A stretch of DNA of 64,000 nucleotides from Acidiferrum sp963764675 (GCA_963764675.1 CAVXTQ010000007.1:558001-622000); one strand, 5' to 3'; numbered from the stretch's first letter, positions 37,718 through 46,892 are shown. Notes: a model not told the origin generated them from the sequence alone. Made by a program: numbers and translations.

Positions 37718-38584
37718 ATGTCCACCGTATCGCGACGTGATCTGATAAAAACCGTAGCCTCGGGAGTCGCCATGGCTTCTCTTCCATCCGCGTCTTGGTC
37801 GCAACAAAACACGCCGACTCCGCGCAAAGGCAATATCAAACAGTCGGTCTCGCGCTGGTGCTATCAAAAAATTCCACTCGACACATTGTGTGAGGCCTCG
37901 GCGCAGATGGGCTGCAAGGCCATCGACCTGCTCGAGGTCAGCGAGTGGGAAGTCCCCCGGCGCTACGGGCTGATCTGCGCCATGGGCTACGGCGGCGGCG
38001 GCGATATCGCCGAATCGATGAACCGCGTCGAGAATCACGCGAAGATTGAAGAGGCCTTTCGCAAAAGCATTCCGCTGGCCTCCAAGGCCGGCGTGCCCAA
38101 CGTCATCACGTTTTCCGGCAACCGCAAAGGTATGTCCGATGCCGAAGGCGCAAAGAACACCATCGCCGGACTCAACCGCGTGAAGAAAATCGGCGAAGAC
38201 AACGGCGTCAACATCTGCATCGAGCTGCTCAACAGCAAGATCGACCATCATGACTACATGTGCGACCACACGGCGTGGGGCCTGGAGGTCGTGCAAGCGG
38301 TGAACTCGCCCCGGGTGAAGCTCCTCTACGACATTTACCACATGCAGATCATGGAAGGGGACCTAGTCCGCACGATTCAGAAAAACATCGATTGGATCGC
38401 CCACTTCCATACCGGCGGCGTTCCGGGCCGCCATGAGCTCGACGGCACGCAAGAAGTGCAATGGGACGGCGTGATGCGCGGCATCGCGGCGACCACCTAT
38501 AAGGGTTACGTGGCCCATGAGTTTGTGCCCACGCACGATCCGCTCACGTCGCTGCGGCAAGCCGTCGATCTGTGCGACGTTTAA
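37718..38584 (+). CDS. Exported TIM-barrel protein (hydroxypyruvate isomerase-like)
   Basis: A 288-residue xylose-isomerase-like barrel with a twin-arginine signal (VSRRDLIKTVASGVAMASLP). The core shows KQSVSRWCYQKIPLDTLCE, GVNICIELLNSKIDHHDYM, VKLLYDIYHMQIMEGD and IAHFHTGGVPGRHELDG, which contribute Glu, Asp, His and Glu metal ligands as in Hyi-like isomerases. Being exported, it probably acts on sugars in the periplasm rather than on hydroxypyruvate. It is divergent from the propeller protein gene and 30 bases upstream of the hydrolase gene. Confidence 0.85.
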   Translation: MSTVSRRDLIKTVASGVAMASLPSASWSQQNTPTPRKGNIKQSVSRWCYQKIPLDTLCEASAQMGCKAIDLLEVSEWEVPRRYGLICAMGYGGGGDIAESMNRVENHAKIEEAFRKSIPLASKAGVPNVITFSGNRKGMSDAEGAKNTIAGLNRVKKIGEDNGVNICIELLNSKIDHHDYMCDHTAWGLEVVQAVNSPRVKLLYDIYHMQIMEGDLVRTIQKNIDWIAHFHTGGVPGRHELDGTQEVQWDGVMRGIAATTYKGYVAHEFVPTHDPLTSLRQAVDLCDV

Positions 38585-38614
38585 AGCTTGTCCGCTAACA
38601 CGACCTGGCTCTCC

Positions 38615-39643
38615 ATGAAAACCTCGACTCGCCTTCTGCTGCTGAGTTCGTTCGCTGCGTTCTTGTCGTCTGCGCTGCCGGCGCAGGAGCAAAAGTTCGC
38701 CACCCTTGGTGAGTTCAAGCTGGTGAGCGGGGAAGTGATTCACGACTGCAAGATCGGCTACCGCACCTTCGGCAAACTGAATGCCAGCGCGTCCAATGCG
38801 ATCTTGTTTCCCACTTGGGCGGGCGGTACGACGGAGGAATTGCAGTCCGACGTCGGCCCGAAGGGGCTGATCAGCGATGCCGACTACTTTGTGATCCTGA
38901 TCGACGCCTTCTCGAACGGCGTTTCCTCGTCGCCCTCGAACGGCACCTCGCAACCGCGCATGAAGTTCCCGAAGATCACCGTGCTCGACATGGTCAACAG
39001 CCAGTATCAGGTGCTGACCGGCACGCTGGGCATCAAACACCTGAAGGCCGTGATGGGCGTGTCCATGGGCGGCATGCAAACGTTTCAATGGATGGTGTCG
39101 TACCCCACGTTCATGGACAAAGCGATTCCCATCGTGGGCTCGCCGCACGTGGCGCCGTACGACGTTATGCTCTGGCGGATCAATATCGATGCGATCGAGA
39201 CGAATCCCGCCTGGAACCACGGCGACTACACCGAGAATCCCGCGAAGCTGGTGGAGTTTGAGGTCGGCGAGCTGCTGCTGAACACGCCCACGCAGTACAA
39301 CCGGACGCACACGCGCGAGCAGGCCCTGGAGTCGCTGGCCAAGGCGCAGAGTGAGCCGGGGAAAGACGCCAACAATAAGATCCGGCAGTCCGAGGCCATG
39401 ATGGCGCTGGACGTAGCGGACCAGTTTGGCGGGTCGATGGAACGAGCCGCGGCGGCGGTGAAGGCCAAAGTGTTCGTGATCGTGGCGAAGTACGATCATG
39501 TGGTCACACCGCAACCCGCGATCGATTTCGCGGCACTGCTGCATGCCCCGGTTCTCGAGCTGGAATCCGACTGCGGCCACCTGGCGCCGTCCTGCGAAGG
39601 CTCGCGCGTCGCCGCCGCCCTCGCTGAATTCCTTCAGAAATAG
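38615..39643 (+). CDS. Exported alpha/beta hydrolase of the MetX-like family
   Basis: A 342-residue hydrolase with a signal peptide (STRLLLLSSFAAFLSSALPA). The fold matches homoserine O-acetyltransferase-like proteins: IGYRTFGKLNAS, FPTWAGGTTEE, the nucleophile GVSMGGMQTFQWMVSYP, and KYDHVVTPQPAIDFA plus DCGHLAPSCEG giving Asp and His. Secretion and its placement after a Tat-exported TIM-barrel protein argue against methionine synthesis and for an extracytoplasmic ester hydrolase. The ATG at 38615 is preferred to a TTG nine codons upstream. Confidence 0.85.
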   Translation: MKTSTRLLLLSSFAAFLSSALPAQEQKFATLGEFKLVSGEVIHDCKIGYRTFGKLNASASNAILFPTWAGGTTEELQSDVGPKGLISDADYFVILIDAFSNGVSSSPSNGTSQPRMKFPKITVLDMVNSQYQVLTGTLGIKHLKAVMGVSMGGMQTFQWMVSYPTFMDKAIPIVGSPHVAPYDVMLWRINIDAIETNPAWNHGDYTENPAKLVEFEVGELLLNTPTQYNRTHTREQALESLAKAQSEPGKDANNKIRQSEAMMALDVADQFGGSMERAAAAVKAKVFVIVAKYDHVVTPQPAIDFAALLHAPVLELESDCGHLAPSCEGSRVAAALAEFLQK

Positions 39644-39647
39644 TTCC

Positions 39648-39682
39648 GAAAAAAGCAAGAGGCCGCGACAGTCCGCGGCCTC
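39648..39682 (-). terminator. Intrinsic terminator of the secreted-protein gene
   Basis: GAGGCCGCG (39659-39667) pairs with CGCGGCCTC (39674-39682). On the minus strand a TTGCTTTTTT run follows. It lies directly downstream of the gene at 39714-40154 and just after the convergent hydrolase stop. Confidence 0.75.
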
Positions 39683-39713
39683 GGTGTTCGAAAACGGGGA
39701 CTCGCGCCGAAGG

Positions 39714-40154
39714 CTACTTCAGCGTTACTTCTCGCGCCAGCTTGCTTGCGACAACCTCGGCGGCTTCGCTGCGTTTCTTGGCGGCTTCCTGCGCGGCTTC
39801 ACGCGTACCGTAGTGCTGAACGGTGATGGTGGCGGCCTTGGCGGCGACTTGGTCGAGCGCCGCGTAGTTTGGGTACAGGATCCCGAAGGCGACATCCCAA
39901 TCATTCGGCGAGTCGGAGGTAGCGTTGGTCCAGAACTTGTAGTCGGAGATCAGGCCCTGCTTCTTCTGTTCGTCGAAGATGGGCTTCAAGTTCTGGCGTA
40001 CGTCGTTCCAAAAAACATCTGCCTGACCCGCCTTGACGTGAAAGTAGACCACGCGCCAGACGGGACCGCTGTTGTAGAACGGGCTTTGCGCGTGCGCGCC
40101 TGCGGCGCTCATGAGCAGGGCAACGAAAACTGCGAGAAACAAACTTTTCCTCAT
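39714..40154 (-). CDS. Secreted hypothetical protein, 146 aa
   Basis: A protein with a clear signal peptide (FLAVFVALLMSAAGAHA) and a mature part of about 120 residues. The repeat of hydrophobic strands (VWRVVYFHVKAGQADVFWND, then DWDVAFGILYPNYAALDQ) resembles small dimeric alpha/beta barrel proteins, but I cannot name a family. Acidobacterial relatives with this pattern are usually listed as hypothetical. The ATG at 40154 follows AAGGAGAATC. A terminator follows its stop. Confidence 0.7.
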   Translation of the reverse strand: MRKSLFLAVFVALLMSAAGAHAQSPFYNSGPVWRVVYFHVKAGQADVFWNDVRQNLKPIFDEQKKQGLISDYKFWTNATSDSPNDWDVAFGILYPNYAALDQVAAKAATITVQHYGTREAAQEAAKKRSEAAEVVASKLAREVTLK

Positions 40155-40374
40155 AGATTCTCCTTGGTGTGTTGAAGTCGATCGTGTTTGGAAGGGGCCG
40201 ACCGAAAGCGCGGCGACTTTAGCATCGGCCAGTTGCACGGTCAACCTTGTCGCCTGGCGTCACGCCGCCGAACACCTACGGCAAAGCGATAATCCGTGAT
40301 CAACTGAGCAAGCCATCTGACGGAGCCGTTGTAACCGGCTCCGCCAGCTTTATCCTAGAGACATTGGAGTTACC

Positions 40375-40950
40375 ATGAAACGCCATTTCCTTAGCGTGGG
40401 TTTGCTCTTCCTCGGCTCGGCACTGGTGTGCGCTGCGCAGTCGTCTACTTCGTCGTCCGGTTCTTCGGGCGGCTCTTCCGGGCAGCAGGATTCCGTGAAG
40501 GCGCAGGCAGCCCCGCAAGCGTCCAGCAAACCCGCGGACCAATCCACCGACGAGACAAAGAAAAAGCCGAAGAAGGTTTGGACTAACGAGGAGATGGATT
40601 CGGTGAAAGGGGAAGTGTCTGTGGTGGGCGATCCGCCGAGCGTCTCGCAAAGTCCGTGTTCGCCAGCTTCACCCCGCTCGGGTTGTTCTGCGACAACCTC
40701 GGCCAAATCTTCCTCGTCCTACGATCGCCTTGTCGACTCCTATCTCCGACGGCTCGCGCCGCTCCGCTCCAACCTTGCCGACATTGATCGCAAGATCCAA
40801 AAAGCGAAAGAGGCGAAGGGCAACTCGAGTGAGGACACCGCGGCGTATCTGCGTGTTTACGCCGACAAGCGCGGAGACGTGCAGGCGAAGATTGACGTGA
40901 TTCTGGAGGATGCGCGGCAACACGGGGTAGCTCCCGGCGACCTGCGCTAA
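40375..40950 (+). CDS. Secreted hypothetical protein with Ser/Gly-rich linker
   Basis: A 191-residue protein with a signal peptide (FLSVGLLFLGSALVCA), a low-complexity Ser/Gly/Gln linker (residues about 22-60), a basic KKKPKK patch, and a C-terminal helical region (about 115-191) of alternating charges (SNLADIDRKIQKAKEAKGN, AKIDVILEDARQHG), likely a helical hairpin or coiled coil. No known domain. The ATG follows a hairpin (CGGAGCCG/CGGCTCCG, 40321-40343) and a TTGGAG site. It lies upstream of a convergent small basic gene. Confidence 0.65.
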   Translation: MKRHFLSVGLLFLGSALVCAAQSSTSSSGSSGGSSGQQDSVKAQAAPQASSKPADQSTDETKKKPKKVWTNEEMDSVKGEVSVVGDPPSVSQSPCSPASPRSGCSATTSAKSSSSYDRLVDSYLRRLAPLRSNLADIDRKIQKAKEAKGNSSEDTAAYLRVYADKRGDVQAKIDVILEDARQHGVAPGDLR

Positions 40951-40998
40951 GAGACGCCGACCCGATGTCCCAGAAACTTGAGTGCTTACCGTTGGTTG

Positions 40999-41169
40999 TT
41001 ACTGCTGAGCTTCTTCTTCTGTAAGCGGGGCCGCGATTTCGGGACCGCTTTGGCCGGATTCTTTGAGGGCGATTTTCTCGATTTTTCGTTGCGCGCGCTT
41101 TTCTTCCTTCATCTTCCGCTTTTCGTTGCGCTTCATTTCTTTTTGCCGCTTTTGAAAGGTCGTAGGCAT
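40999..41169 (-). CDS. Small highly basic protein, 56 aa
   Basis: The minus strand encodes 56 residues, starting at an ATG (41169) with AAGGAG seven bases upstream. The first 35 residues are about half Lys and Arg (FQKRQKEMKRNEKRKMK), then a more acidic tail (PLTEEEAQQ). It resembles small basic, nucleic-acid-binding-like proteins often annotated as hypothetical in acidobacteria. It lies 94 bases downstream of the RRM protein gene on the same strand, so it may be co-transcribed and share an RNA-linked role. Confidence 0.6.
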   Translation of the reverse strand: MPTTFQKRQKEMKRNEKRKMKEEKRAQRKIEKIALKESGQSGPEIAAPLTEEEAQQ

Positions 41170-41263
41170 CGGATCTCCTTAGCAAGGTTGCGGACCGCCA
41201 AAGCTGGCCCGTACCGCGGGTTCATCATCTACGAGCGGGAAGAGACGCCCCGCGAAAATTCAG

Positions 41264-41650
41264 TTACCAGCGTGGTTCGCGCGGTTGCCGCGCGGATTCG
41301 CGGTAGTCCTCGTTCGAGAAGCGGTCTCGGCCGCCGCCCTTGCCACGTCCACCGCCGCCGCTGGGTCCGCCAAAGTTGCGGGGCCCGCGTGGTGGTCCGC
41401 TCTCGCCCTTGGGGCGGGCTTCGTTGACCTTGAGATTGCGGCCGCCGGCTTCTTTGCCGTCGAGTCCAGCAATGGCCTTCGCGGCTTCTTCGTCGTTGGG
41501 CATCTCGATGAAGGCAAAGCCGCGTGCCCGGCCGGTTTCGCGGTCCATCGCAAGATGGACGCGGGTAACTTGGCCGAACGGCTCAAACAGCGCGCGCAGT
41601 TCGCTTTCGGTGGTCTGGAAGCTCATGTTTCCAACAAAAAGGCTTTTCAT
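41264..41650 (-). CDS. RRM-type RNA-binding protein
   Basis: A 128-residue protein with one RNA recognition motif (residues 1-80) and a Gly/Arg-rich tail. RNP2 is LFVGNMSF and RNP1 is RARGFAFIEM, with the aromatic residues that stack on RNA in place. The tail (PPRGPRNFGGPSGGGG and RGKGGG) is disordered and could add RNA affinity. Similar proteins in cyanobacteria and acidobacteria respond to cold. The ATG at 41650 gives the standard MKSLFVGN opening. A 367-base region upstream separates it from the divergent MFS gene. Confidence 0.92.
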   Translation of the reverse strand: MKSLFVGNMSFQTTESELRALFEPFGQVTRVHLAMDRETGRARGFAFIEMPNDEEAAKAIAGLDGKEAGGRNLKVNEARPKGESGPPRGPRNFGGPSGGGGRGKGGGRDRFSNEDYRESARQPREPRW

Positions 41651-42017
41651 GTTTCTTTTCCTGGTTCTTGCGAAGTGCCGCCGGAGAGAAACCGGCACGC
41701 GGTCCTCGCAGTCAATGGCAATAACTTGGAATCGGCTGAAGTCGGTGGAGGGAGGGCCGCAAAGCGCGCCCTTCAAGGAGTCTCAGGCAATCCAACTGCG
41801 TACATCTAAGGCATGTTCACAATATCACAGATTTGCTGGGAATGGCGTGCGTCAAGGGGGGTTGCGGGAGCCCGGCCATGTTCCAGCCGCCGGTCGAAGC
41901 GTTGATCGCTGGCACGGTCAATTTCTTACAATACGAACGGTTGTGGATTGAGCCAGAATGGGCCTCGGCGCAGAAATACCGTCTGGGCGCTCACAGAGAG
42001 CCACGAGGAGACCACGC
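41651..42017 (+). other. Intergenic region between the RRM gene and an MFS gene
   Basis: This 367-base divergent spacer holds the leaders of both genes. GAGGAG lies before the MFS start at 42018. I see no ORF, repeat or clear promoter hexamer pair in it, apart from a weak TTGACG on the minus strand near 41858. Cold-regulated RRM genes often have long leaders, which could explain its length. Confidence 0.4.
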
Positions 42018-43313
42018 ATGACGAGCAAGCCGCAAACGGCTGGAGCGAGCCAGGAAACATCCGGGGCGAAACACGGCCGCGCGGCGTTCGCCTTCATCTT
42101 CGTGACCGTGTTGCTGGACATGTTGGCTCTCGGGATCATCGTGCCGGTGCTGCCGAAGTTGATCATCCGGTTCGAGCACGGAGATATGGCCATGGCGGCG
42201 ACGCAGACGGGCGTGTTTGCCTTTGTGTGGGCGGCGATGCAGTTCGTATTTGCGCCGGTGATGGGAGCGCTGTCGGATCGCTTCGGGCGGCGGCCGGTGG
42301 TGCTGCTGTCGAATTTTGGACTTGGCTGCGACTACCTCTTGATGGCGGTCGCGCCATCTCTGGGCTGGTTGTTCCTTGGTCGCGCCATCTCGGGAATTAC
42401 CTCAGCAAGCTTTCCCACCGCGAATGCCTACATTGCCGATGTCACTCCGGAAGATAAGCGGGCGGCGAAGTTCGGAATGCTGGGGGCGGCGTTTGGGCTG
42501 GGCTTCATCGTGGGACCCGCGCTGGGCGGAATGTTGGGCGGAATGGGGCTGCGGTATCCGTTCTGGGCCGCGGCGGGGTTGAGCCTGGCGAATGCGCTGT
42601 ATGGATTTTTCATTTTGCCGGAGTCGCTGCCGAAGGACCGTCGATCCGCGTTCAGTCTGCGCAAAGCCAACCCGCTCGGGTCGCTGAAATTGCTGCGGTC
42701 GCACCCTGAACTTTTCGGATTGGCGACGGCGATGTTTCTGTACTACAACGCGCACGAAGCGCTGCCAAGCATGTTCGTGCTCTACACGGATTACCGGTAT
42801 CACTGGGGAGCTGGGTTGACCGGGTGGGTGCTCGCCGGAGTGGGAGTGGGCTCGACGATTGTGTCCGCGGCGTTGATCTCGCTCGCTATCAAGAGGCTGG
42901 GCGAAGTGCGTACGCTGTTCACCGGCCTGCTTTGCGGGATCGCTGGATTCGCGATTTTTGCCAGCGCGCCTGGCACCGCGGTCTTTATTGTCGGTGTGCC
43001 GCTGCTGTCGTTGTGGGGACTCGCCAGCCCCGCGATGCAGGCGCTGACGAGCCGGCGGGTTCAAGCGAATGAACAAGGGCAGTTGCAAGGAGCGCTGATG
43101 AGTTTGTTCGGAGTGGCCGGGATGATCGCTCCGCTGGTGTTTACACAGGTATTTGCCCTGGCGATCTCGCCGGCGCGCGCGGTGCAGTTACCGGGAGCGC
43201 CGTATTGGCTGGCGTCGGCGCTGCTGGGGGGAAGCTTGCTCTTGGCTTGGAACGTGACGCGACGCGGGGAGGCCACCGTTGTGGCGACGGAGATACAGGC
43301 CGCGAAGCAGTGA
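42018..43313 (+). CDS. MFS transporter, TetA-like (drug:H+ antiporter)
   Basis: A 431-residue, 12-segment major facilitator. LLDMLALGIIVPVLPKLI opens helix 1, GALSDRFGRRPVVLLSNFG is the loop 2-3 motif A, and the GLGFIVGPALGGMLGG stretch in helix 5 is motif C of drug antiporters. The best-known relatives are class TetA tetracycline pumps, but resistance to any drug is not implied. The ATG at 42018 follows CGAGGAGACC. It stands alone, convergent with the GAF gene. Confidence 0.85.
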   Translation: MTSKPQTAGASQETSGAKHGRAAFAFIFVTVLLDMLALGIIVPVLPKLIIRFEHGDMAMAATQTGVFAFVWAAMQFVFAPVMGALSDRFGRRPVVLLSNFGLGCDYLLMAVAPSLGWLFLGRAISGITSASFPTANAYIADVTPEDKRAAKFGMLGAAFGLGFIVGPALGGMLGGMGLRYPFWAAAGLSLANALYGFFILPESLPKDRRSAFSLRKANPLGSLKLLRSHPELFGLATAMFLYYNAHEALPSMFVLYTDYRYHWGAGLTGWVLAGVGVGSTIVSAALISLAIKRLGEVRTLFTGLLCGIAGFAIFASAPGTAVFIVGVPLLSLWGLASPAMQALTSRRVQANEQGQLQGALMSLFGVAGMIAPLVFTQVFALAISPARAVQLPGAPYWLASALLGGSLLLAWNVTRRGEATVVATEIQAAKQ

Positions 43314-43341
43314 TGTAACGATCGCGGCTGAAGGTAGGTGG

Positions 43342-43950
43342 TTACTGGATGCGGAGCCCGAGGACCCGGGTCAATGTTTGTTGCAGCTTTAGGAGCTCCC
43401 GTTCTCGTTCGTGTTCCGTCTCGGTGCGGTCAGTCAGAGCTTCCTTCAACAGGATCAAGTTGCGGCGGAACTCCAGTTGGGCAAGAACCAGGCGGCTCAA
43501 CGCCTCCAGCGCTTCCTTTTGATCCGGACCAAATTCACGCGGTTTCTGATCCACCACGCACAACGTCCCCAGGGCATAGCCTTCCTCGGTGATCAGCGGC
43601 GCGCCCGCATAGAAGCGAATCCGCGGTTCGGCCACGACGAACGGATTGTTGCAAAACCTGTCGTCCTTGAGCGTGTCGGGCACCACCATCACGTCGGATT
43701 GTTGAATGGCGATGGAACAGAACGCCACTTCGCGAGGCGTCTCGGAAATGGATATTCCTACCTTGGATTTGAACCATTGGCGATCTTCATCGATCAGGGA
43801 GATCATCGCGATCGGTGTTTTGCAGACGTACGAGGCCAAGAGGGTAAGGTCGTCGAAGGCTTGTTCCGGCTCCGTGTCCAGGATTGCGTATCTCTCCAGT
43901 GCGGCAACACGTTCCGCATCGGGGACGGGCATCAGTCTTGGCGAACTCAT
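43342..43950 (-). CDS. GAF domain sensor protein
   Basis: A 202-residue protein with one GAF domain (about 15-165) opening with RVAALERYAILDTEPEQAFDDLT, the set of residues found in the GAF modules that precede diguanylate cyclases or histidine kinases in many bacteria. The tail (about 170-202) is a coiled coil (RTETEHERERELLKLQQTL) that could have led to an output domain but stops. It may act as a free sensor or dimerise with a kinase. The ATG at 43950 follows GAGGAC. Confidence 0.8.
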   Translation of the reverse strand: MSSPRLMPVPDAERVAALERYAILDTEPEQAFDDLTLLASYVCKTPIAMISLIDEDRQWFKSKVGISISETPREVAFCSIAIQQSDVMVVPDTLKDDRFCNNPFVVAEPRIRFYAGAPLITEEGYALGTLCVVDQKPREFGPDQKEALEALSRLVLAQLEFRRNLILLKEALTDRTETEHERERELLKLQQTLTRVLGLRIQ

Positions 43951-44238
43951 CGTTGTCCTCCCGCGGATCTTGGGATTGCCCAGTGGAGGGGACTTGACTC
44001 CGGGCATCATACTCCTTCTCGCGCCAGTGGGAAGAAAGTTTAGAGGCGGCCGAGTTTCCGGTTATAAGCGCTCGACATTGGCACGAAGAATCCTTAGCAT
44101 TCCCTAGCTTGTCGAGGCGTATTCTCGCGTTCGCGACGGACCGTGCGGACGAATACGAACTACCCGTGAGGGCCGGCCATCGGAACGCAAGCTCATCCCC
44201 CTGACTCGTCCATCACGGTTTCCGCACTTCGCTCCGAA

Positions 44239-45426
44239 ATGAGCCGAGAGTCCGTTCAAGTAACCGGAACAGCCTTCCTGGTGCTCTTCAGCGTGGTAGG
44301 TCTCGCTCTTTGGGGACTTCCTTTTTATTACGACTTCATGGTTCAGCAGTTCGGCTGGACGCGCGCGCAGGTCACCTCCGGCAATGCTTTGAGCAAGCTA
44401 GTGGTTGGCCCGCTATTTGGTTTTGTCGCTGGTTATCTGGTGGACCGCTTCGGACCTCGCCGGTTGATGCTCGGCGGCATTCTGATGGCAGGGGCCGCGT
44501 TAGTGGGGTTGGGTGGCATATCGACTCTCGGGATGTTTTACTTTTTCTACTTCTTCAACGCCTTGGGCTACGTTTGTGGTGGTCCCTTGCCGAATCAGGT
44601 CTTGCTGACGCGCTGGTTCGACAAATCGCGCGGCAAGGCGATGGGGATTGCGTATTTGGGCATCGGGTTGGGCGGGGCGGCAGTTCCTTGGATCTCCCAT
44701 ATCCTCGTCGAGCATTTCGGCTGGCAGGCAGCCCTGAGAGGATTGGGATTTCTTGTCATTGCGATCGCCTTCCCAGTGGCGTTTCTGGTGAAGGAGCCGC
44801 CGGCATCTCGCCATCCGGCCTCAGCAATGGCGCGAACAAAGGATCGCTCGTCGAGCAGTCCCTTCAAGAGCGTTCCTTTCTACTTGCTCATGGTTGGCAG
44901 CATGTGCTCGATAGCGGCCGTCAGCGGAACGCAGCAAAATCTGAAACTCTTTCTCACGCTTGATTTGCGATTCGCGCAAGGACAAGCTGCCCGTATACTG
45001 TCGCTGGTGCTAGCGTCCAGCATGGCAGGACGCTTGCTGATGGGCTGGCTGGCGGATCGCCTTCCGAAGAAGTACGTCATGCTGCTGATTTACCTGCTCG
45101 TCGCGACCGCAATTCCGTTCCTGTTCGTAACTTCGTCGCCGGGGCTGTTGTATGCGTTTGCGATTCTGTTTGGGGTGGGCTTGGGCGGCGACTATATGAT
45201 CATCCCTCTGATGACCGCGGAGATTTTCGGTGTGCAATTGCTAGGCAGACTCCTGGGCGTCATCTTGACTGCGGATGGCATTGCGGAAGCCGTCGCTCCC
45301 TGGATTGTCGGCCGTCTGCGGGACGTCACCGGTACCTATTCGCAGGGGTTTCTGCTCTTGATCGGCATGGCGCTGCTGGGGGCGACGGCGGTGGCGGCGT
45401 TGCCCAAACGAGGCGCACTGCCATGA
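44239..45426 (+). CDS. MFS transporter, oxalate/formate- or monocarboxylate-like
   Basis: A 395-residue, 12-segment transporter. The opening LVLFSVVGLALWGLPFYYDFMV and the VAGYLVDRFGPRRLMLGG loop are typical of the OFA/monocarboxylate branch of MFS. The C-terminal half repeats the motif (MGWLADRLPKKYVML). Its TGA overlaps the ATG of the flavin oxidoreductase by four bases. Co-encoded with that enzyme and a DapA-like lyase, it probably imports the organic acid or aromatic substrate of the operon. Confidence 0.8.
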   Translation: MSRESVQVTGTAFLVLFSVVGLALWGLPFYYDFMVQQFGWTRAQVTSGNALSKLVVGPLFGFVAGYLVDRFGPRRLMLGGILMAGAALVGLGGISTLGMFYFFYFFNALGYVCGGPLPNQVLLTRWFDKSRGKAMGIAYLGIGLGGAAVPWISHILVEHFGWQAALRGLGFLVIAIAFPVAFLVKEPPASRHPASAMARTKDRSSSSPFKSVPFYLLMVGSMCSIAAVSGTQQNLKLFLTLDLRFAQGQAARILSLVLASSMAGRLLMGWLADRLPKKYVMLLIYLLVATAIPFLFVTSSPGLLYAFAILFGVGLGGDYMIIPLMTAEIFGVQLLGRLLGVILTADGIAEAVAPWIVGRLRDVTGTYSQGFLLLIGMALLGATAVAALPKRGALP

Positions 45427-46892
45427 GCGCAATTCCAATTCTGCGCCTAGGCGCCGTCAAAGACGTTGAGCGTTTTCAGGAGCACCTACATGCCATCGGC
45501 GTGACACTTCCGTGCGACCGCGACTTGCTCCATGGGCCGGAGTCCCCTTTGCGATGGCCGCTCGCCCGCGGCGGCATGGACATTGGCAACCGCATCGCGG
45601 TCCAACCTATGGAAGGCTGGGACGGGCATCCGGACGGCAACCCAAGCGAAAATACCCTGCGCCGATGGCAGAGGTTCGGCGCCAGCGGCGCGAAGCTCAT
45701 CTGGGGCAGCGAGGCCGTTGCGGTCTCTCACGAAGGCCGGGCAAATTCGCATCAACTGGTAATCGCTCCGCATACGCATGCAGGCCTGGCAAAACTGCGG
45801 ACAGCGTTGCTTGAGGCCCATGCGGAGACCACCGGATCGGGTCGCGCGCCGCTTGTCGGACTCCAACTGACGCATTCGGGCCGCTACTGCCGTCCCAACG
45901 TCCACGACCGGCCTGAGCCAAAGATTCTCTATCACCACCCCATCCTCGACCGCAAATTAGGCCTGTCGGACGATTCACCTCTCCTGACCGATGCGCAGAT
46001 CGCTGCGATCATCGAGGATTTTCATCGCGCGGCCCGCGCCGCGTCGGATCTAGGCTTTGACTTCGTTGACATAAAACACTGTCACGGCTACCTAGGCCAT
46101 GAATTCCTCAGTGCGCACACTCGGGAAGGGAAATACGGAGGATCGTTCGAGAATCGCACTCGCTTCTTGCGTGAGGTTGTGGAAGGCATCCGTTCCGGCG
46201 CACCTCAGCTGCGCATTGCCGTGCGTCTCTCCGCGTTCGACACTGTGCCGTTTCGGCCGGATCCCGACCTATCCTCGCCCGGCAAGATGGGACCTGGAAT
46301 TTCCGAGCCCCATGGCCATCTGATCCCCTATCGCTGGGGTTTCGGTGTGAATCCGCTTCGCCCCACGGAGTCCGACCTCACCGAAACGAAACAGTTCTTG
46401 TCTTTGCTCGAGAAGCTGGAGATTTCGCTCGTGAACCTCACCGCCGGAAGTCCCTACTATAATCCGCACATCCAGCGCCCAGCCTTATACCCACCTTCGG
46501 ACGGCTATCAGCCACCCGAAGATCCGCTGATCGGCGTGGCTCGGCAGATGGACGCGACGCGGCAACTGAAATTGCAATTTCCGAATTTGATCATCATGGG
46601 AACCGGCTATAGCTATCTGCAAGACTTTCTTCCACACGTGGCGCAAGGGGCTGTCCGCGAAGGATGGGTCGACCTTGTCGGGTTGGGCCGTATGATTCTG
46701 TCGTATCCCGCAATGCTGCTGGACGCATCCGAAGGCAGAACCATTCAGCACAAGCTAGTCTGCCGAACCTTCAGCGACTGCACCACTGCTCCGCGTATGG
46801 GACTTCCGTCTGGTTGCTACCCGTTGGACAGCCATTACAAAGTCTCGGAGCTAGCCGGAAAACTGAAAGCGGCGAAAGCGAGGCGGCCATGA
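45423..46892 (+). CDS. Old yellow enzyme family NADH:flavin oxidoreductase
   Basis: A 489-residue FMN barrel. The substrate side has NRIAVQPMEGWDGHPDG in place of the usual VMAPM opening, VGLQLTHSGRYCRP for FMN contacts, DFVDIKHCHGYLGHEFLS with the usual catalytic His region, and GSFENRTRFLREV. Late cysteines (CRTFSDCTTAP, SGCYPLD) recall the cluster-binding region of enoate reductases, but the spacing is not the standard 4Fe-4S set. It is longer than simple OYEs (about 350-400). It is coupled to genes on both sides by ATGA overlaps. The substrate is an unsaturated or aromatic compound not identifiable here. Confidence 0.85.
   Translation: MSAIPILRLGAVKDVERFQEHLHAIGVTLPCDRDLLHGPESPLRWPLARGGMDIGNRIAVQPMEGWDGHPDGNPSENTLRRWQRFGASGAKLIWGSEAVAVSHEGRANSHQLVIAPHTHAGLAKLRTALLEAHAETTGSGRAPLVGLQLTHSGRYCRPNVHDRPEPKILYHHPILDRKLGLSDDSPLLTDAQIAAIIEDFHRAARAASDLGFDFVDIKHCHGYLGHEFLSAHTREGKYGGSFENRTRFLREVVEGIRSGAPQLRIAVRLSAFDTVPFRPDPDLSSPGKMGPGISEPHGHLIPYRWGFGVNPLRPTESDLTETKQFLSLLEKLEISLVNLTAGSPYYNPHIQRPALYPPSDGYQPPEDPLIGVARQMDATRQLKLQFPNLIIMGTGYSYLQDFLPHVAQGAVREGWVDLVGLGRMILSYPAMLLDASEGRTIQHKLVCRTFSDCTTAPRMGLPSGCYPLDSHYKVSELAGKLKAAKARRP

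Noticed and set aside
38363..39658. Open frame of 431 codons on the minus strand opposite the MetX-like hydrolase
   Set aside because: Antisense to two genes with signal peptides and catalytic motifs on the plus strand.
42018..43313. Tetracycline resistance gene
   Set aside because: The protein is a TetA-like MFS pump by family motifs only, and such chromosomal pumps in soil bacteria do not imply tetracycline resistance.
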